Below, in pieces: positions 35,944 to 44,451 of a DNA stretch of 64,000 nucleotides. A program made the position numbers and the translations under genes. The notes below the pieces were generated by a model. The model was not told the origin of the DNA and did no database searches. It worked only from the letters and a program-made list of their open reading frames with translations. Origin of the DNA: Pseudomonas putida NBRC 14164 (GTDB lineage: Bacteria > Pseudomonadota > Gammaproteobacteria > Pseudomonadales > Pseudomonadaceae). The stretch's first letter is position 1; the number at the start of each line of letters is the position of its first letter. The stretch is from contig NC_021505.1 in the NCBI RefSeq assembly GCF_000412675.1, positions 2,722,501 through 2,786,500 of the forward strand, in the 5' to 3' direction.

Positions 35944-35975
35944 TTGCAGGAGCGGCACAAGGCCGCTCCTGCAGG
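35944..35975. repeat. REP-derived hairpin
   Basis: TTGCAGGAGCGGCACAAGGC with CGCTCCTGCAGG, a short hairpin of the variant REP type between ecotin and the first parvulin gene. It probably serves as the ecotin transcript end. Confidence 0.6.
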
Positions 35976-35986
35976 GGCTGCGGTAG

Positions 35987-36466
35987 TTATTCGACTTTAG
36001 CCTTTTGCACGTCCTGCGACGCCGACCAGATGCGGTAGCGCACCTCGACATCCTTGGGCACATACACCACCACCGGCAGCTTGCTGTTGTAGCGCAACAG
36101 GAAGCCGTCACCGATCACTGGTACGAAGGCCTTGGTCTTCTTGCCATCCGGGCAGGCCATCAGGGTGCTGGCCGGGCCGCTGACTTTGTCCAGGCGGTAG
36201 TAGTTGTAGCCCCAGCCTTCCAGGGTGCGTTCTTCCAGGCTGCCGCCCAGGCGCTGGCGATTGCAGTCGACCTGCAAGGTCTTGCCGGCGAGGATTTCCA
36301 GTTTGTAGGCCGATTCATCGGCCTGTGCCGGCAGGTGGATAACCTGCCGGGTAAAGCCTTTTTCCGCTTCGGGGTAAGGCGCGACGTCCTTCAGGCTGGC
36401 CGCCATCACAGGCGTGGCGGCAGCCAGGGTGAGGGCCAGAATTGCGGTCATCGGGGTAGGGCGCAT
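35987..36466 (-). CDS. eco: Ecotin, periplasmic serine protease inhibitor
   Basis: 159-residue precursor. Signal peptide [22 protein letters not shown], then the mature protein. The reactive loop is [11 protein letters not shown] with methionine at P1, as in E. coli ecotin, and the cysteines (VDCNRQ, MACPDG) that form its disulfide are present. [33 protein letters not shown] is the second conserved half. It blocks trypsin-, chymotrypsin- and elastase-like proteases, protecting the cell from predators or host enzymes. Lies 55 bp after hbdH on the same strand; no functional link is evident. Confidence 0.95.
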   Translation of the reverse strand: MRPTPMTAILALTLAAATPVMAASLKDVAPYPEAEKGFTRQVIHLPAQADESAYKLEILAGKTLQVDCNRQRLGGSLEERTLEGWGYNYYRLDKVSGPASTLMACPDGKKTKAFVPVIGDGFLLRYNSKLPVVVYVPKDVEVRYRIWSASQDVQKAKVE

Positions 36467-36521
36467 AGGGCCTCCTTGCAGATAAACGAATGCGAACCCG
36501 CCGCCAGGCCCAGGCTGCCCG

Positions 36522-37292
36522 TCACTGGGCCAACCAGCCACCATCGACGTTCCAGGCGGCGCCGCGAACCTGGCTTGCGGCCTCGCTGCACAGGAATAGT
36601 ACCAGTTCACCCAGGTGCTCGGGGGTGACGAACGCCAGCGACGGTTGCTTTTCGGCCAGCAGATCATGCTGTGCTTGCAGCGGATCGCCACCGTTGGCAG
36701 CACGATCGTCGATCTGCTTTTGCACCAGCGGGGTCAGCACCCAGCCGGGGCAGATGGCGTTGCAGGTGACATTGCTGGTCGCGGTTTCCAGGCCTACCAC
36801 CTTGGTCAGGCCGACCACACCATGCTTGGCTGCAACGTAGGCCGCCTTGCCGGTCGAGCCGACCAGGCCATGCACCGAGGCAATGTTGATGATGCGCCCC
36901 CAGTTGCGCGTACGCATGCCCGGCAGGGCCAGGCGCGTGCCATGGAACACGGCTGACAGGTTCAGGGCAATGATCTTGTCCCAGCTTTCCACCGGGAACT
37001 GCTCCACCGGCGCTACATGCTGGATGCCGGCGTTGTTGACCAGGATGTCGACGCCACCGAATTGGCGTTCGGCCAGGGCGAACAGCGCTTCAATCTGGGC
37101 TACGTCCGACAGGTCGGCCGGGTGGTGAACCACCTTCACGCCATGGCGGGCGATGTCGGCTATGGCCGGTGCCGGGTCGCCAAAGCCGTTGAGCACGATA
37201 TTGGCGCCAGCGCGGGCCAGTACCAGGGCGATACCCAGGCCGATGCCGCTGGTGGAACCGGTGACGAGTGCAGTCTTGCCTGTGAGGGTCAT
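36522..37292 (-). CDS. hbdH: D-3-hydroxybutyrate dehydrogenase
   Basis: 256-residue short-chain dehydrogenase converting 3-hydroxybutyrate to acetoacetate with NAD. Cofactor loop [12 protein letters not shown] (residues 11-22), NNAG, catalytic Ser-Tyr-Lys in [23 protein letters not shown], and the 3-hydroxybutyrate-type tail [20 protein letters not shown] segment and [14 protein letters not shown]. Used to mobilise polyhydroxybutyrate or ketone bodies. A single gene here, no CoA-transferase neighbours. Confidence 0.9.
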   Translation of the reverse strand: MTLTGKTALVTGSTSGIGLGIALVLARAGANIVLNGFGDPAPAIADIARHGVKVVHHPADLSDVAQIEALFALAERQFGGVDILVNNAGIQHVAPVEQFPVESWDKIIALNLSAVFHGTRLALPGMRTRNWGRIINIASVHGLVGSTGKAAYVAAKHGVVGLTKVVGLETATSNVTCNAICPGWVLTPLVQKQIDDRAANGGDPLQAQHDLLAEKQPSLAFVTPEHLGELVLFLCSEAASQVRGAAWNVDGGWLAQ

Positions 37293-37344
37293 GCAAAGCT
37301 CCTTGTCAAGTAAAGGCAGGTCCGAAGATTCAGCGTCTGTAGAG

Positions 37345-37386
37345 GTCCTGTGGGAGCGGGTTTACCCGCGAAGAGGACGGGCCTGA
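37345..37386. repeat. Single REP
   Basis: CCTGTGGGAGCGGGTTTACC followed by CGCGAAGAGGACGGGC, unpaired, between yejE and hbdH. Confidence 0.9.
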
Positions 37387-37390
37387 TAAC

Positions 37391-38407
37391 TCATCCTCTG
37401 GGGTCGAAGGCTTCGCGCAAGGCATCGCCGATAAACACCAGCAACGACAAGATCACCGCCAGCGCAAAAAACGCCGTAAAGCCCAGCCACGGCGCTTCCA
37501 GATGCTGCTTGCCCTGGGTCACCAGCTCACCCAGTGAGGCACTCCCGGCCGGCATGCCGAAACCGAGAAAATCCAGTGCAGTCAGGGTGGTGATTGCCCC
37601 GGTCAGCATGAACGGTACATAGGTCAGCGTGGCGTTCATGGCATTGGGCAAGATATGCCGCAGCATCACCTGGCTGTCCGGTAACCCCAGCGCGCGAGCG
37701 GCTTTCACGTACTCCAGGTTGCGCCCACGCAGGAACTCGGCGCGCACCACATCGACCAGGGCAAGCCAGGAGAACAGCGCCATGATGCCCAGCAGCCACC
37801 AGAAATCCGGCTCCACAAAACCGCTGAGGATGATCAGCAGGTACAGCACCGGCAACCCCGACCACACCTCCAGCAGGCGTTGGCCGAGCAGGTCGACCCA
37901 GCCGCCGTGGTAGCCCTGCAACGCGCCGGCCACCACGCCGATAAACACGCTGACCACGGTCAGTGCAAAGGCAAACAGCAGTGATACCCGCGTGCCATAC
38001 AACACCCGAGCCAGCACGTCGCGGCCCTGGTCGTCGGTGCCTAGCCAGTTGCTCGCACTGGGCGGGCTGGGGGTGGGTACCAGCAGGTCGTAGTTGGGCG
38101 TATCGGCACTGAACGGGATGGGCGCGAACAGCATCCAGCCGCCCTGGCCTGCGATCAATTGCCGTACATAGGCACTGCGATAGTCGGGCTGGAATGGCAG
38201 TTGGCCGCCGAATTCCTGCTCGCTATAGCGCTTGAGCGCCGGCACATACAGGTCGCCTTTGTAGCCCAACAGCAGCGGCTTGTCGTTGGCCACCAGCTCT
38301 GCGCACAGGCACAACAGCAGCAGGCCGGCGAACAGCCACAGCGAGACCCAGCCCAGGCGGTTGCGGCGAAAGCGTTGCAGGCGGCGGCGCGAGACGGGCG
38401 AAAGCAT
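37391..38407 (-). CDS. yejE: Peptide ABC transporter permease (YejE-like)
   Basis: 338-residue inner-membrane permease of the Yej (microcin C-type peptide) importer. It starts with a long N-terminal arm (RLQRFRRNRLGWVSLWLF), then six helices; the EAA loop is LRGRNLEYVKAARALGLPDSQVMLRHILPNAM. It overlaps yejB at TGATG by one base. In most clusters the ATPase yejF follows; here the next element is a REP, then hbdH, so no ATPase is encoded beside it. Confidence 0.9.
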   Translation of the reverse strand: MLSPVSRRRLQRFRRNRLGWVSLWLFAGLLLLCLCAELVANDKPLLLGYKGDLYVPALKRYSEQEFGGQLPFQPDYRSAYVRQLIAGQGGWMLFAPIPFSADTPNYDLLVPTPSPPSASNWLGTDDQGRDVLARVLYGTRVSLLFAFALTVVSVFIGVVAGALQGYHGGWVDLLGQRLLEVWSGLPVLYLLIILSGFVEPDFWWLLGIMALFSWLALVDVVRAEFLRGRNLEYVKAARALGLPDSQVMLRHILPNAMNATLTYVPFMLTGAITTLTALDFLGFGMPAGSASLGELVTQGKQHLEAPWLGFTAFFALAVILSLLVFIGDALREAFDPRG

Positions 38408-39465
38408 CAGTGCGCCCTCGTGTCGAAGTCGATACGCGGGTCGAGCAGGGTGTACGACAGGTCACCGATCAGGCGGATCAACAGGCCCGCCAGGGTGAAG
38501 ATGAACAGGGTGCCGAACACCACCGGGTAATCCCGCGACACGGCGGCCTCGTAACTCAGGCGGCCGAGGCCATCGAGCGAGAAGATCACCTCGATCAGCA
38601 ACGACCCGGCGAAGAACACCGTGATCAGTGCCTGCGGTAACCCGGCCACCACCAGCAGCATGGCATTGCGCAGGACGTGGCCGTACAGCACCCGGCGCTC
38701 ACTCAGGCCCTTGGCGCGGGCGGTGACCACGTACTGGCGGGAAATCTCGTCCAGGAAGGCGTTCTTGGTCAGCAACGTAAGGGTTGCGAAACCGCCGATC
38801 ACCAAGGCCCCGACCGGCAGCACCAGGTGCCAGAAGTAGTCGGCCACCTTGCCCACCAGGCTGAGTTCGTCGAAGTTTTCCGAGACCAGGCCGCGTACCG
38901 GGAACCAGTTGAGCGAGGTGCCGCCGGCGAACAGCACGATCAACAGCAAGGCGAACAGGAACGAGGGCAGCGCGTAGCCGATCACGATCAGTGCGCTGCT
39001 CCAGGCATCGAAACGGCTGCCGTGGCGCACCGCCTTGCGGATACCCAGCGGGATCGATACCAGGTAGGTGATCAGCGTGGCCCAGAAGCCCAGCGACAGG
39101 GTGACCGGTAACTTGTCGAGGATCAGGTCGGTGACTTTGGCACCACGGAAGAAGCTGCTGCCAAAGTCCAGGCGGGCATACTGGCCGAGCATCAACCACA
39201 GGCGTTCGGGGGCGGACTTGTCAAAGCCGTACTGGCGCTTGATCTCTTCGATCAGTTTCGGGTCCAGGCCGCGGGTGGCCCGCGACTCGCTGTGCACCAC
39301 TTCCGCCCGGGCGCCGGGTGCGCCGCCACCCAGGCCTTGCAGCCGCGCAACGGCCTGTTCCACCGGGCCACCCGGGGCGGCCTGGACGATGGCGAAATTC
39401 ACCAGCAGGATCGCCAGCAGCGTCGGGATGATCAACAACAGGCGTCGCAAAATGTAGGTGGTCAT
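38407..39465 (-). CDS. yejB: Peptide ABC transporter permease (YejB-like)
   Basis: 352-residue permease starting [34 protein letters not shown]. The EAA loop is [28 protein letters not shown]. It has the periplasmic insertion typical of YejB ([44 protein letters not shown]). ATG 39463-39465 overlaps the yejA stop by 4 bp. Partner of yejE and yejA. Confidence 0.92.
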   Translation of the reverse strand: MTTYILRRLLLIIPTLLAILLVNFAIVQAAPGGPVEQAVARLQGLGGGAPGARAEVVHSESRATRGLDPKLIEEIKRQYGFDKSAPERLWLMLGQYARLDFGSSFFRGAKVTDLILDKLPVTLSLGFWATLITYLVSIPLGIRKAVRHGSRFDAWSSALIVIGYALPSFLFALLLIVLFAGGTSLNWFPVRGLVSENFDELSLVGKVADYFWHLVLPVGALVIGGFATLTLLTKNAFLDEISRQYVVTARAKGLSERRVLYGHVLRNAMLLVVAGLPQALITVFFAGSLLIEVIFSLDGLGRLSYEAAVSRDYPVVFGTLFIFTLAGLLIRLIGDLSYTLLDPRIDFDTRAH

Positions 39466-41387
39466 GGCGTGGCCTTCCGGCGTTCGGCCATTTGCGCGTT
39501 GGTCAGCGGGGTGGGGCTTACTTCCCACCAGGTGTCCAGGCCTTCGTCATAGGCGGCCTGGACCTTGGGCAGGCCAAAGCGGTTCCACCATGCGGTGGAG
39601 CTGCCCGGCGGGTAATAGTTGGGGATCCAGTAATAGTTCCATTGCAGCACCCGGTCCAGGGCATGGGCGTGCTGCAGCATGTCGGCCTGGGTGTCGGCGC
39701 GCACCAGGCCGTCGATCAGGTGGTCCACGGCCGGGTCCTGCAACACCATCAGGTTGTTCGAGCCGGGGTCGTGGGCGGCTGCCGAGCCAAAATAGTTGTA
39801 CAGCTCGGCACCGGGCGACAGGGTGACCGGGTAGCCGGTGACGATCATGTCGTAGTCGCGTGCCATCAGGCGGTTGACGTACTGGGCTGAATCGACATTG
39901 CGAATGTTCAAGGTGACGCCGATCTGTGCCAGGTTGCGTTTCCACGGCAGCAGCAGGCGCTCCAGGCCGGACTGGCCATTGAGGAAGGTGAATGCCAGCG
40001 GCGTGCCCTGGCTGTTCACCAGGCGGTCACCTTCGGGGTGCCAGCCGGCTTGTTCGAGCAGCGCCAAGGCCTGCAACTGCTGCTTGCGGATAATCCCCGA
40101 ACCATCGGTGACCGGTGCGGTAAATACGGTGGTGAAGACTTCGTCCGGTACTTTGCCACGCAGCGGATCGAGCAGCTTGAGTTCGCCGGCATCCGGCAGC
40201 TTGCGGGCTGCCAGCGGGGTGTTGGAGAACACGCTCTGCTGGCGGATGTACAGGTTGCGCATCATCTGCCGGTTGCTCCACTCGTAGTCCCACAGCATGC
40301 CCAGCGCCTGGCGCACGCGGCGGTCCTTGAACTGCGGCTGGTCGAGGTTGAACACGAAACCCTGGGCAACCTGCGGTTTGGCCGGGCCCAGGTGGGCGCG
40401 TTGCAGGCGGCCGTCGTCCAGTTGCGCGCCGTTGTAGCCCAGGGTGTAGGCGGTGGCGGAGAACTCGCGGTTATAGTCGTAGCCACCGCCTTTGAGCACC
40501 TGCCGCGCCACTTCGGTGTCGCCGAAGTACTCGATGCGCAGCTGGTCGAAATTGTAGCGGCCACGGCTGGCCGGCAGGTTGCGCGCCCACCAGGTCGGGT
40601 TGCGCTCGAAGGTGATGCTGCGGCCGTTGTCGATGCGCCCGATGCGGTACGGCCCGCTGCCGACCGGCTTGTCGAAGCCGGCACCATTGGCGAAGTCGCG
40701 CTGCTGCCAGTCATGTTCGGGCAGCACCGGCAGGCTGGCGAGGTCCAGCGCCAGGGTGCGGCCGTGGTCGGGCTTGAAGTCGAAGCGCACGTGCTGCGGG
40801 CCTTCCACGGTGACGCCGGTCACGTCGGCGAACTGGGTGCGGTATTTAAGGCTGCCCTTGCTCATCAACAGCTCGAAGGTAAACCGTACGTCCTCGGCGC
40901 GAACGGGTTTGCCATCGGCGAAGGTGGCACGCGGATCTATCTCGAAACGCAGCCAGGCATCGTCCGGGCCACGCTCCATGTTTCGGGCGATCAGGCCATA
41001 GACGGTGTAGGGTTCATCGAACGAGCGGACCGCCAGTGGCGCGTATAGCAGGCCGTCGACCTCGCTGACACCGATGCCCTTGTCGATATACGGCAGGATA
41101 TGGTCGAACTGGCCGATCTCGATGGCCGAGCGGCGCAGGATGCCGCCCTTGGGGGCGTCGGGGTTTACGTAGTCGAAATGCTGGAAGTCGGGGGTGTAGC
41201 GGGGGGCTTCGTCGTAGACGGTGAGGGCGTGGCTGGGAGCGGCCTGTGTATCGAAGGCAAGGCAAAGCAGGAGCAGCCAGCACAACCCCTGTGGGAGCGG
41301 GCATGCCCGCGAATAGGCCAGGCCAGACAACCTTGTTGACTGATCCGCCGCATTCGCGGGCACGCCCGCTCCCACAGGGAGTTTCAT
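39462..41387 (-). CDS. yejA: Peptide ABC transporter substrate-binding protein (YejA-like), REP-altered N-terminus
   Basis: Family 5 extracellular solute-binding protein; mature part begins [33 protein letters not shown] and ends [18 protein letters not shown]. The first ATG (41385-41387) gives 641 residues, but the first 35 codons are a REP pair read as protein ([10 protein letters not shown] ... SRACPLPQG), followed by a signal-like core [16 protein letters not shown]. No ATG lies between the REP and this core; only TTG codons do (for example in CAGGGG-TTG-TGC). The true start is therefore uncertain. Downstream of a parvulin gene by 14 bp; overlaps yejB. Confidence 0.85.
   Translation of the reverse strand: MKLPVGAGVPANAADQSTRLSGLAYSRACPLPQGLCWLLLLCLAFDTQAAPSHALTVYDEAPRYTPDFQHFDYVNPDAPKGGILRRSAIEIGQFDHILPYIDKGIGVSEVDGLLYAPLAVRSFDEPYTVYGLIARNMERGPDDAWLRFEIDPRATFADGKPVRAEDVRFTFELLMSKGSLKYRTQFADVTGVTVEGPQHVRFDFKPDHGRTLALDLASLPVLPEHDWQQRDFANGAGFDKPVGSGPYRIGRIDNGRSITFERNPTWWARNLPASRGRYNFDQLRIEYFGDTEVARQVLKGGGYDYNREFSATAYTLGYNGAQLDDGRLQRAHLGPAKPQVAQGFVFNLDQPQFKDRRVRQALGMLWDYEWSNRQMMRNLYIRQQSVFSNTPLAARKLPDAGELKLLDPLRGKVPDEVFTTVFTAPVTDGSGIIRKQQLQALALLEQAGWHPEGDRLVNSQGTPLAFTFLNGQSGLERLLLPWKRNLAQIGVTLNIRNVDSAQYVNRLMARDYDMIVTGYPVTLSPGAELYNYFGSAAAHDPGSNNLMVLQDPAVDHLIDGLVRADTQADMLQHAHALDRVLQWNYYWIPNYYPPGSSTAWWNRFGLPKVQAAYDEGLDTWWEVSPTPLTNAQMAERRKATP
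41287..41381. repeat. REP pair inside the 5' coding end of yejA
   Basis: CCTGTGGGAGCGGGCATGCC and inverted GGCACGCCCGCTCCCACAGG, about 40 nt apart. Unlike the others it lies within an open reading frame, directly before the hydrophobic core of the signal peptide. Confidence 0.92.
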
Positions 41388-41400
41388 CGGCTGCGAGGAC

Positions 41401-41682
41401 TTAGTCCTGACGGCTGGTCACTTCCAGCAGGTGGTAGCCGAACTGGGTCTTCACCGGGCCTTGCACAGTGTTGACCGGGGCGCTGAACACCACGGTGTCG
41501 AATTCCTTGACCATCTGGCCTGGGCCGAACGAGCCCAGGTCACCGCCCTGACGGCTGGACGGGCAGGTGGAGTTGGCTTTGGCGATGTCGGCGAAGTCGG
41601 CGCCTGCTTCGATCTGGGCTTTCAGTTCGTTGCACTTGTCTTCGCTGCTGACCAGGATGTGGCGGGCGGTTGCACGGGCCAT
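41401..41682 (-). CDS. ppiC: Small parvulin-type peptidyl-prolyl isomerase (second copy)
   Basis: 93-residue PpiC-like isomerase. MARATARHILVSSEDKCNELK, ADFADIAKANSTCPSSRQGGDLGSFGPGQMVKEFD and VKTQFGYHLLEVTSRQD span the parvulin fold; no signal peptide. Closer to E. coli PpiC than the copy at 35611. Start ATG 41680-41682 with AAGGAG upstream. It is directly before yejA. Confidence 0.93.
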   Translation of the reverse strand: MARATARHILVSSEDKCNELKAQIEAGADFADIAKANSTCPSSRQGGDLGSFGPGQMVKEFDTVVFSAPVNTVQGPVKTQFGYHLLEVTSRQD

Positions 41683-41761
41683 GGGTACTGCTCCTTGGGG
41701 TAAAAAGGCAAGCCTAGCGCACTTGCTTGGGGTATGTCTCGCCAGGCTCGCAACCTTGGGC

Positions 41762-42823
41762 TTACAGTTTTTGTGCCGCCTCACGCAACAGGGTGTCAGT
41801 CGAGGCCCAGCCCAGGCAGCCGTCGGTGATCGACACGCCGTATTTCAGTGCCCCCTTGCCCAGCGCTTGGCAGCCATCGAACAGGTGCCCCTCTATCATC
41901 ACGCCAACGATCGAGCGGTCACCGGCCAGGCGTTGTTCCAGCACTTCGTTGAACACCGCTGGCTGGCGTGCCGGGTCCTTGCCGCTGTTGGCGTGGCTGC
42001 AATCGACCATGATCCGCGCCTGCAACCCCACCTTGGCCAGGGCCTGGCGGGCCATGGCGATGCTGTTGGCATCATAGTTGGGGCCCTTGTGGCCACCACG
42101 CAGTACCAGGTGTGTATCGGGGTTGCCCAGGGTTTCGATGATTGCCGGGTGGCCCTGCGCATCCATGCCGAAGTGGCGGTGCGGGTGGGCAGCGCTGCGC
42201 ATGGCGTCGCTGGCGATGGCGATGCCGCCGTCGGTGCCGTTCTTGAAACCGACCGGCAGCTCCAGGCCACTGACCATTTCGCGGTGAATCTGCGATTCGG
42301 TGGTGCGTGCGCCAATCGCAGCCCAGGCCAGCAGGTCGTCAAAGTAGCCGGCGGCCATCGGTTGCAGCAGCTCGGTGGCAACCGGCAGGCCACGCTCGAT
42401 CATGCTCAGCATCAGCCCGCGGGACAAGGCGATACCCGAGTGCATGTCGTCGCTGCCATCAAGGTGCGGGTCGTAGGCCAGGCCTTTCCAGCCCACGGTA
42501 GTACGCGGTTTTTCGACGTAGGCGCGCATCACCAGCAGCAGCTTGTCATCCACTTCGCTGCTGAGGGCGGCCAGGCGGTCGGCGTATTCCAGGGCCGAGC
42601 GTGGGTCGTGGATCGAGCATGGGCCGACGATGACCAGCAGGCGCTCGTCGCGGCCTTCGAGGATGTTGCGGATGGCTTGGCGGTGGGCCTGGACTTGCTG
42701 GGCCAGTTCACTGGACAGCGGCATCTGCTGCTTGAGCAGGTGCGGGCTGGGCAGGCGCTTGCTGACGGTGGTGTTGGCTGCTTGCGGCTGGGTCAGGGGC
42801 AGGGCGAGGTTGGTAGCTTGCAT
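41762..42823 (-). CDS. aroF: 3-deoxy-7-phosphoheptulonate synthase, class I (AroFGH)
   Basis: 353-residue first enzyme of the shikimate pathway, joining phosphoenolpyruvate and erythrose 4-phosphate. Conserved blocks: IVGPCSIHD, MRAYVEKPRTTVGWKGLAYDP, AWAAIGARTTESQIHREMVSGL, VGFKNGTDG, LRGGHKGPNYD, VDCSHANSGK, MIEGHLFDGCQ and SITDGCLGW. The subtype (Tyr-, Phe- or Trp-sensitive) is not settled by sequence. Its 5' region holds two aromatic-rich small ORFs and a terminator, pointing to control by aromatic amino acids. Confidence 0.93.
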   Translation of the reverse strand: MQATNLALPLTQPQAANTTVSKRLPSPHLLKQQMPLSSELAQQVQAHRQAIRNILEGRDERLLVIVGPCSIHDPRSALEYADRLAALSSEVDDKLLLVMRAYVEKPRTTVGWKGLAYDPHLDGSDDMHSGIALSRGLMLSMIERGLPVATELLQPMAAGYFDDLLAWAAIGARTTESQIHREMVSGLELPVGFKNGTDGGIAIASDAMRSAAHPHRHFGMDAQGHPAIIETLGNPDTHLVLRGGHKGPNYDANSIAMARQALAKVGLQARIMVDCSHANSGKDPARQPAVFNEVLEQRLAGDRSIVGVMIEGHLFDGCQALGKGALKYGVSITDGCLGWASTDTLLREAAQKL

Positions 42824-42871
42824 GGCGTTTTTCCCTGGGCGGACGGCGGGTTCTGGCCCGCGTGGTCGGCC

Positions 42872-43021
42872 CTATCGAGGTGTTCGACAGATCGTTGAAT
42901 TCGTATTGGCTGCTGCATTGCCACCTGTAGAAGACCGATCGGAGGCGGCAGGCTGGCCCGAGCGGGATTGGCTAAATCGCCAGGCATAGGTGTTTGCGTA
43001 GTAGTAAGTGGCGTAGTTCAT
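42872..43021 (-). CDS. Second leader ORF before aroF, Tyr-rich (49 aa)
   Basis: ORF beginning MNYATYYYANTYAWRFSQ, with tyrosine at positions 3, 6, 7, 8 and 12 plus W14 and F16; the remaining 30 residues are Ser/Ala/Thr-rich and featureless. TGAGGA stands eight bases before its ATG (43019-43021), so it should be translated. It starts 40 nt after the terminator at 43061-43102 and stops 49 nt before aroF. Possibly a second sensing element or a translational coupling ORF. Not a known protein to me. Confidence 0.6.
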   Translation of the reverse strand: MNYATYYYANTYAWRFSQSRSGQPAASDRSSTGGNAAANTNSTICRTPR

Positions 43022-43060
43022 GAATCTGTCCTCAATATGAATCGGTGTTGTTCAAAGGCC

Positions 43061-43102
43061 TGAAAAGCAAAACCCCCGGTCGGGGAGCCGACCGGGGGTT
43101 TG
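43061..43102 (-). terminator. Attenuator-type terminator between leader and aroF
   Basis: On the minus strand AAACCCCCGGTCGG-CTCC-CCGACCGGGGGTTTT followed by GCTTTT: a 13-bp GC-rich stem with a T-rich tail, 56 nt after the first leader stop. A preceding 7-bp hairpin (43136-43158, GGCGCCG/CGGCGCC) overlaps the leader stop codon and could serve as pause or protector stem. Confidence 0.82.
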
Positions 43103-43157
43103 AGTATTCTCATGTTCGGCGGCCCCTCGAAGGTGGGCGCCGTGTGGGTATCGGCGC

Positions 43158-43277
43158 CTAGTGGCTAAACCAATACCCAAAGTAATAGCTGGCAGGTGCC
43201 ACGCAGCCGGCAACGGCCAGCACAGGGCGCAGGTTGCGACCGGTGTGGTTGGCGTGGTTGCGGGTGTGTTTTGGCAT
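43158..43277 (-). CDS. First leader peptide before aroF, aromatic-rich C-terminus (39 aa)
   Basis: ORF starting MPKHTRNHANHTGRNLRPVL and ending ASYYFGYWFSH, so six of its last ten residues are aromatic (Y31, Y32, F33, Y35, W36, F37), including all three products of the pathway entered by the DAHP synthase. GGAGAG is six to seven bases before ATG 43275-43277. Stop TAG 43158-43160, then the hairpin and terminator. The start is His/Asn-rich and unlike a signal peptide. Layout and codons fit a transcription attenuator. Confidence 0.78.
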   Translation of the reverse strand: MPKHTRNHANHTGRNLRPVLAVAGCVAPASYYFGYWFSH

Positions 43278-43301
43278 GTTGCTCTCCAGTGAATGAGCCC
43301 G

Positions 43302-43331
43302 AGCTTACTTCAGTTTTACCGGGCCATTCAA
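43302..43331 (-). promoter_or_regulatory. Possible promoter of the aroF leader
   Basis: Minus strand TTGAAT (43326-43331), 18-nt spacer, TAAGCT (43302-43307), about 25 nt before the leader ATG. Four and three consensus matches; weak but well placed. Confidence 0.3.
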
Positions 43332-43377
43332 TGGATAAATGCTATGGGGCCGATCATTTGTTTTTGTACTGATTGGT

Positions 43378-43929
43378 TCAATGGCCATAACGACCGACCA
43401 GGCTCTGCGCCCCCAATGCGTGGCCTTGTAGCAACTGCAGCAGGCCATTGCGGTCCAGGCCTTCGGGCAAGGTGCCCAACGGCAGGTCGGTGGCGATCAG
43501 GGTCAGTGCGTAATGGTGCGGGTTGTCGCCAGCGGGTGGGCAGGGGCCCCGGTAGCTGAGGGTGCCCCGCGAGTTGCGCCCCACAGTCACGTATTGCCCA
43601 CTGAGCCCCGCCATGCCTTCCTTGAGCCCATCGTGTTCCGGGTCGATGTTGTAGGCAACCCAGTGCACCACGCCGATACCCTTGCCGCCGTCCGGATCGA
43701 ACATGATCAACGCGAGCGACCGGGTACCTGCTGGCAGGTTTTCCCAGCTCAGTTGCGGGGTGCGCTCTTCACCGGCGCCGCAGGCCGGGTCTGGGCCGAC
43801 CTGCTGCAGGGCAATCACGCCACCATCGGTAAACGACGAAGAACTGATCGACAGCGCACCTTGGTTACTGCTGTTGGCCAACGCCGTGCAAGGGAGCAGG
43901 GCGGCGAGCAGCCACGGTTTGACGTTCAT
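43378..43929 (-). CDS. YbhB/YbcL-type PEBP family protein
   Basis: 183-residue exported phosphatidylethanolamine-binding-like protein. Signal peptide MNVKPWLLAALLPCTALA; ligand-pocket motifs TPQLSWENLPAGTRSLALIMFDPDG, GVVHWVAYNIDP and YRGPCPPAGDNPHHYALTLIATD match the family. Role of the bacterial proteins is unclear (possible inhibitors of proteases or kinases). Monocistronic. Confidence 0.9.
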   Translation of the reverse strand: MNVKPWLLAALLPCTALANSSNQGALSISSSSFTDGGVIALQQVGPDPACGAGEERTPQLSWENLPAGTRSLALIMFDPDGGKGIGVVHWVAYNIDPEHDGLKEGMAGLSGQYVTVGRNSRGTLSYRGPCPPAGDNPHHYALTLIATDLPLGTLPEGLDRNGLLQLLQGHALGAQSLVGRYGH

Positions 43930-43977
43930 GACGAATCCTTGGCAGGGCTTTGGGGCGCAGTGTAGCCGAGGCGAGCC

Positions 43978-44286
43978 TTAGTGGCTGTCCTGGTCCTCGG
44001 CGGTGCCGCCGGTGTGCCCGGCCCCAGAGCCGGTCGCCTCGCCCGTGCTGTTGGAACCCCCACTGGCCCCGTCGGCGGCATCGCTGTTGCTGCCGGTGTC
44101 GCTGCTGTCGTTGTCCTGGCCACTGCCGGGGCTGTTGACGCTGCTGTCATCACCGGCGGTCTTGCCGCCAGACTGGTCGGTTTGCGGACGGCTGTCGGTG
44201 TTGGTGTCAGTGGCGGCGAAGCTGGTGCCGGTGAGGCTGGTCAAGGCCAGCGCCAGGCACAGGGAAAGCGGGCGAATGCGGATCAT
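43978..44286 (-). CDS. Small secreted Ser/Asp/Gly-rich protein
   Basis: 102 residues; signal peptide MIRIRPLSLCLALALTSLTG then TSFA, cleaved before ATDTNTD. The mature 78 residues are almost only Ser, Asp, Gly, Thr, Ala and Asn (for example DDSSVNSPGSGQDNDSSDTG), so acidic and intrinsically disordered, ending EDQDSH. AAGGAG eight bases before ATG 44284-44286 supports it as a gene. Function unknown. Confidence 0.7.
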   Translation of the reverse strand: MIRIRPLSLCLALALTSLTGTSFAATDTNTDSRPQTDQSGGKTAGDDSSVNSPGSGQDNDSSDTGSNSDAADGASGGSNSTGEATGSGAGHTGGTAEDQDSH

Positions 44287-44371
44287 GGGAATGCTCCTTT
44301 GCGGATGATCTGTCATTCGTTTGGCTGGCGACGGGTGGCGGGGTGCCTTCTAGGCGACGGGTGGTCATTTG

Positions 44372-44450
44372 CGGGGCTGCTTTGCAGCCCAATCGCGACG
44401 CGAGGCCGCTCCCACAAGGAAATGCGATTTCCTGTGAGAGCGGCCCTGGA
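44372..44450. repeat. REP-like pair, long family, short form
   Basis: GGGGCTGCTTTGCAGCCCAA then TCGCGACGCGAGGCCGCTCC, and a truncated inverted arm CCTGTGAGAGCGGCC, between the MFS gene and the Ser/Asp/Gly-rich gene. Confidence 0.8.
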
Positions 44451-44451
44451 A

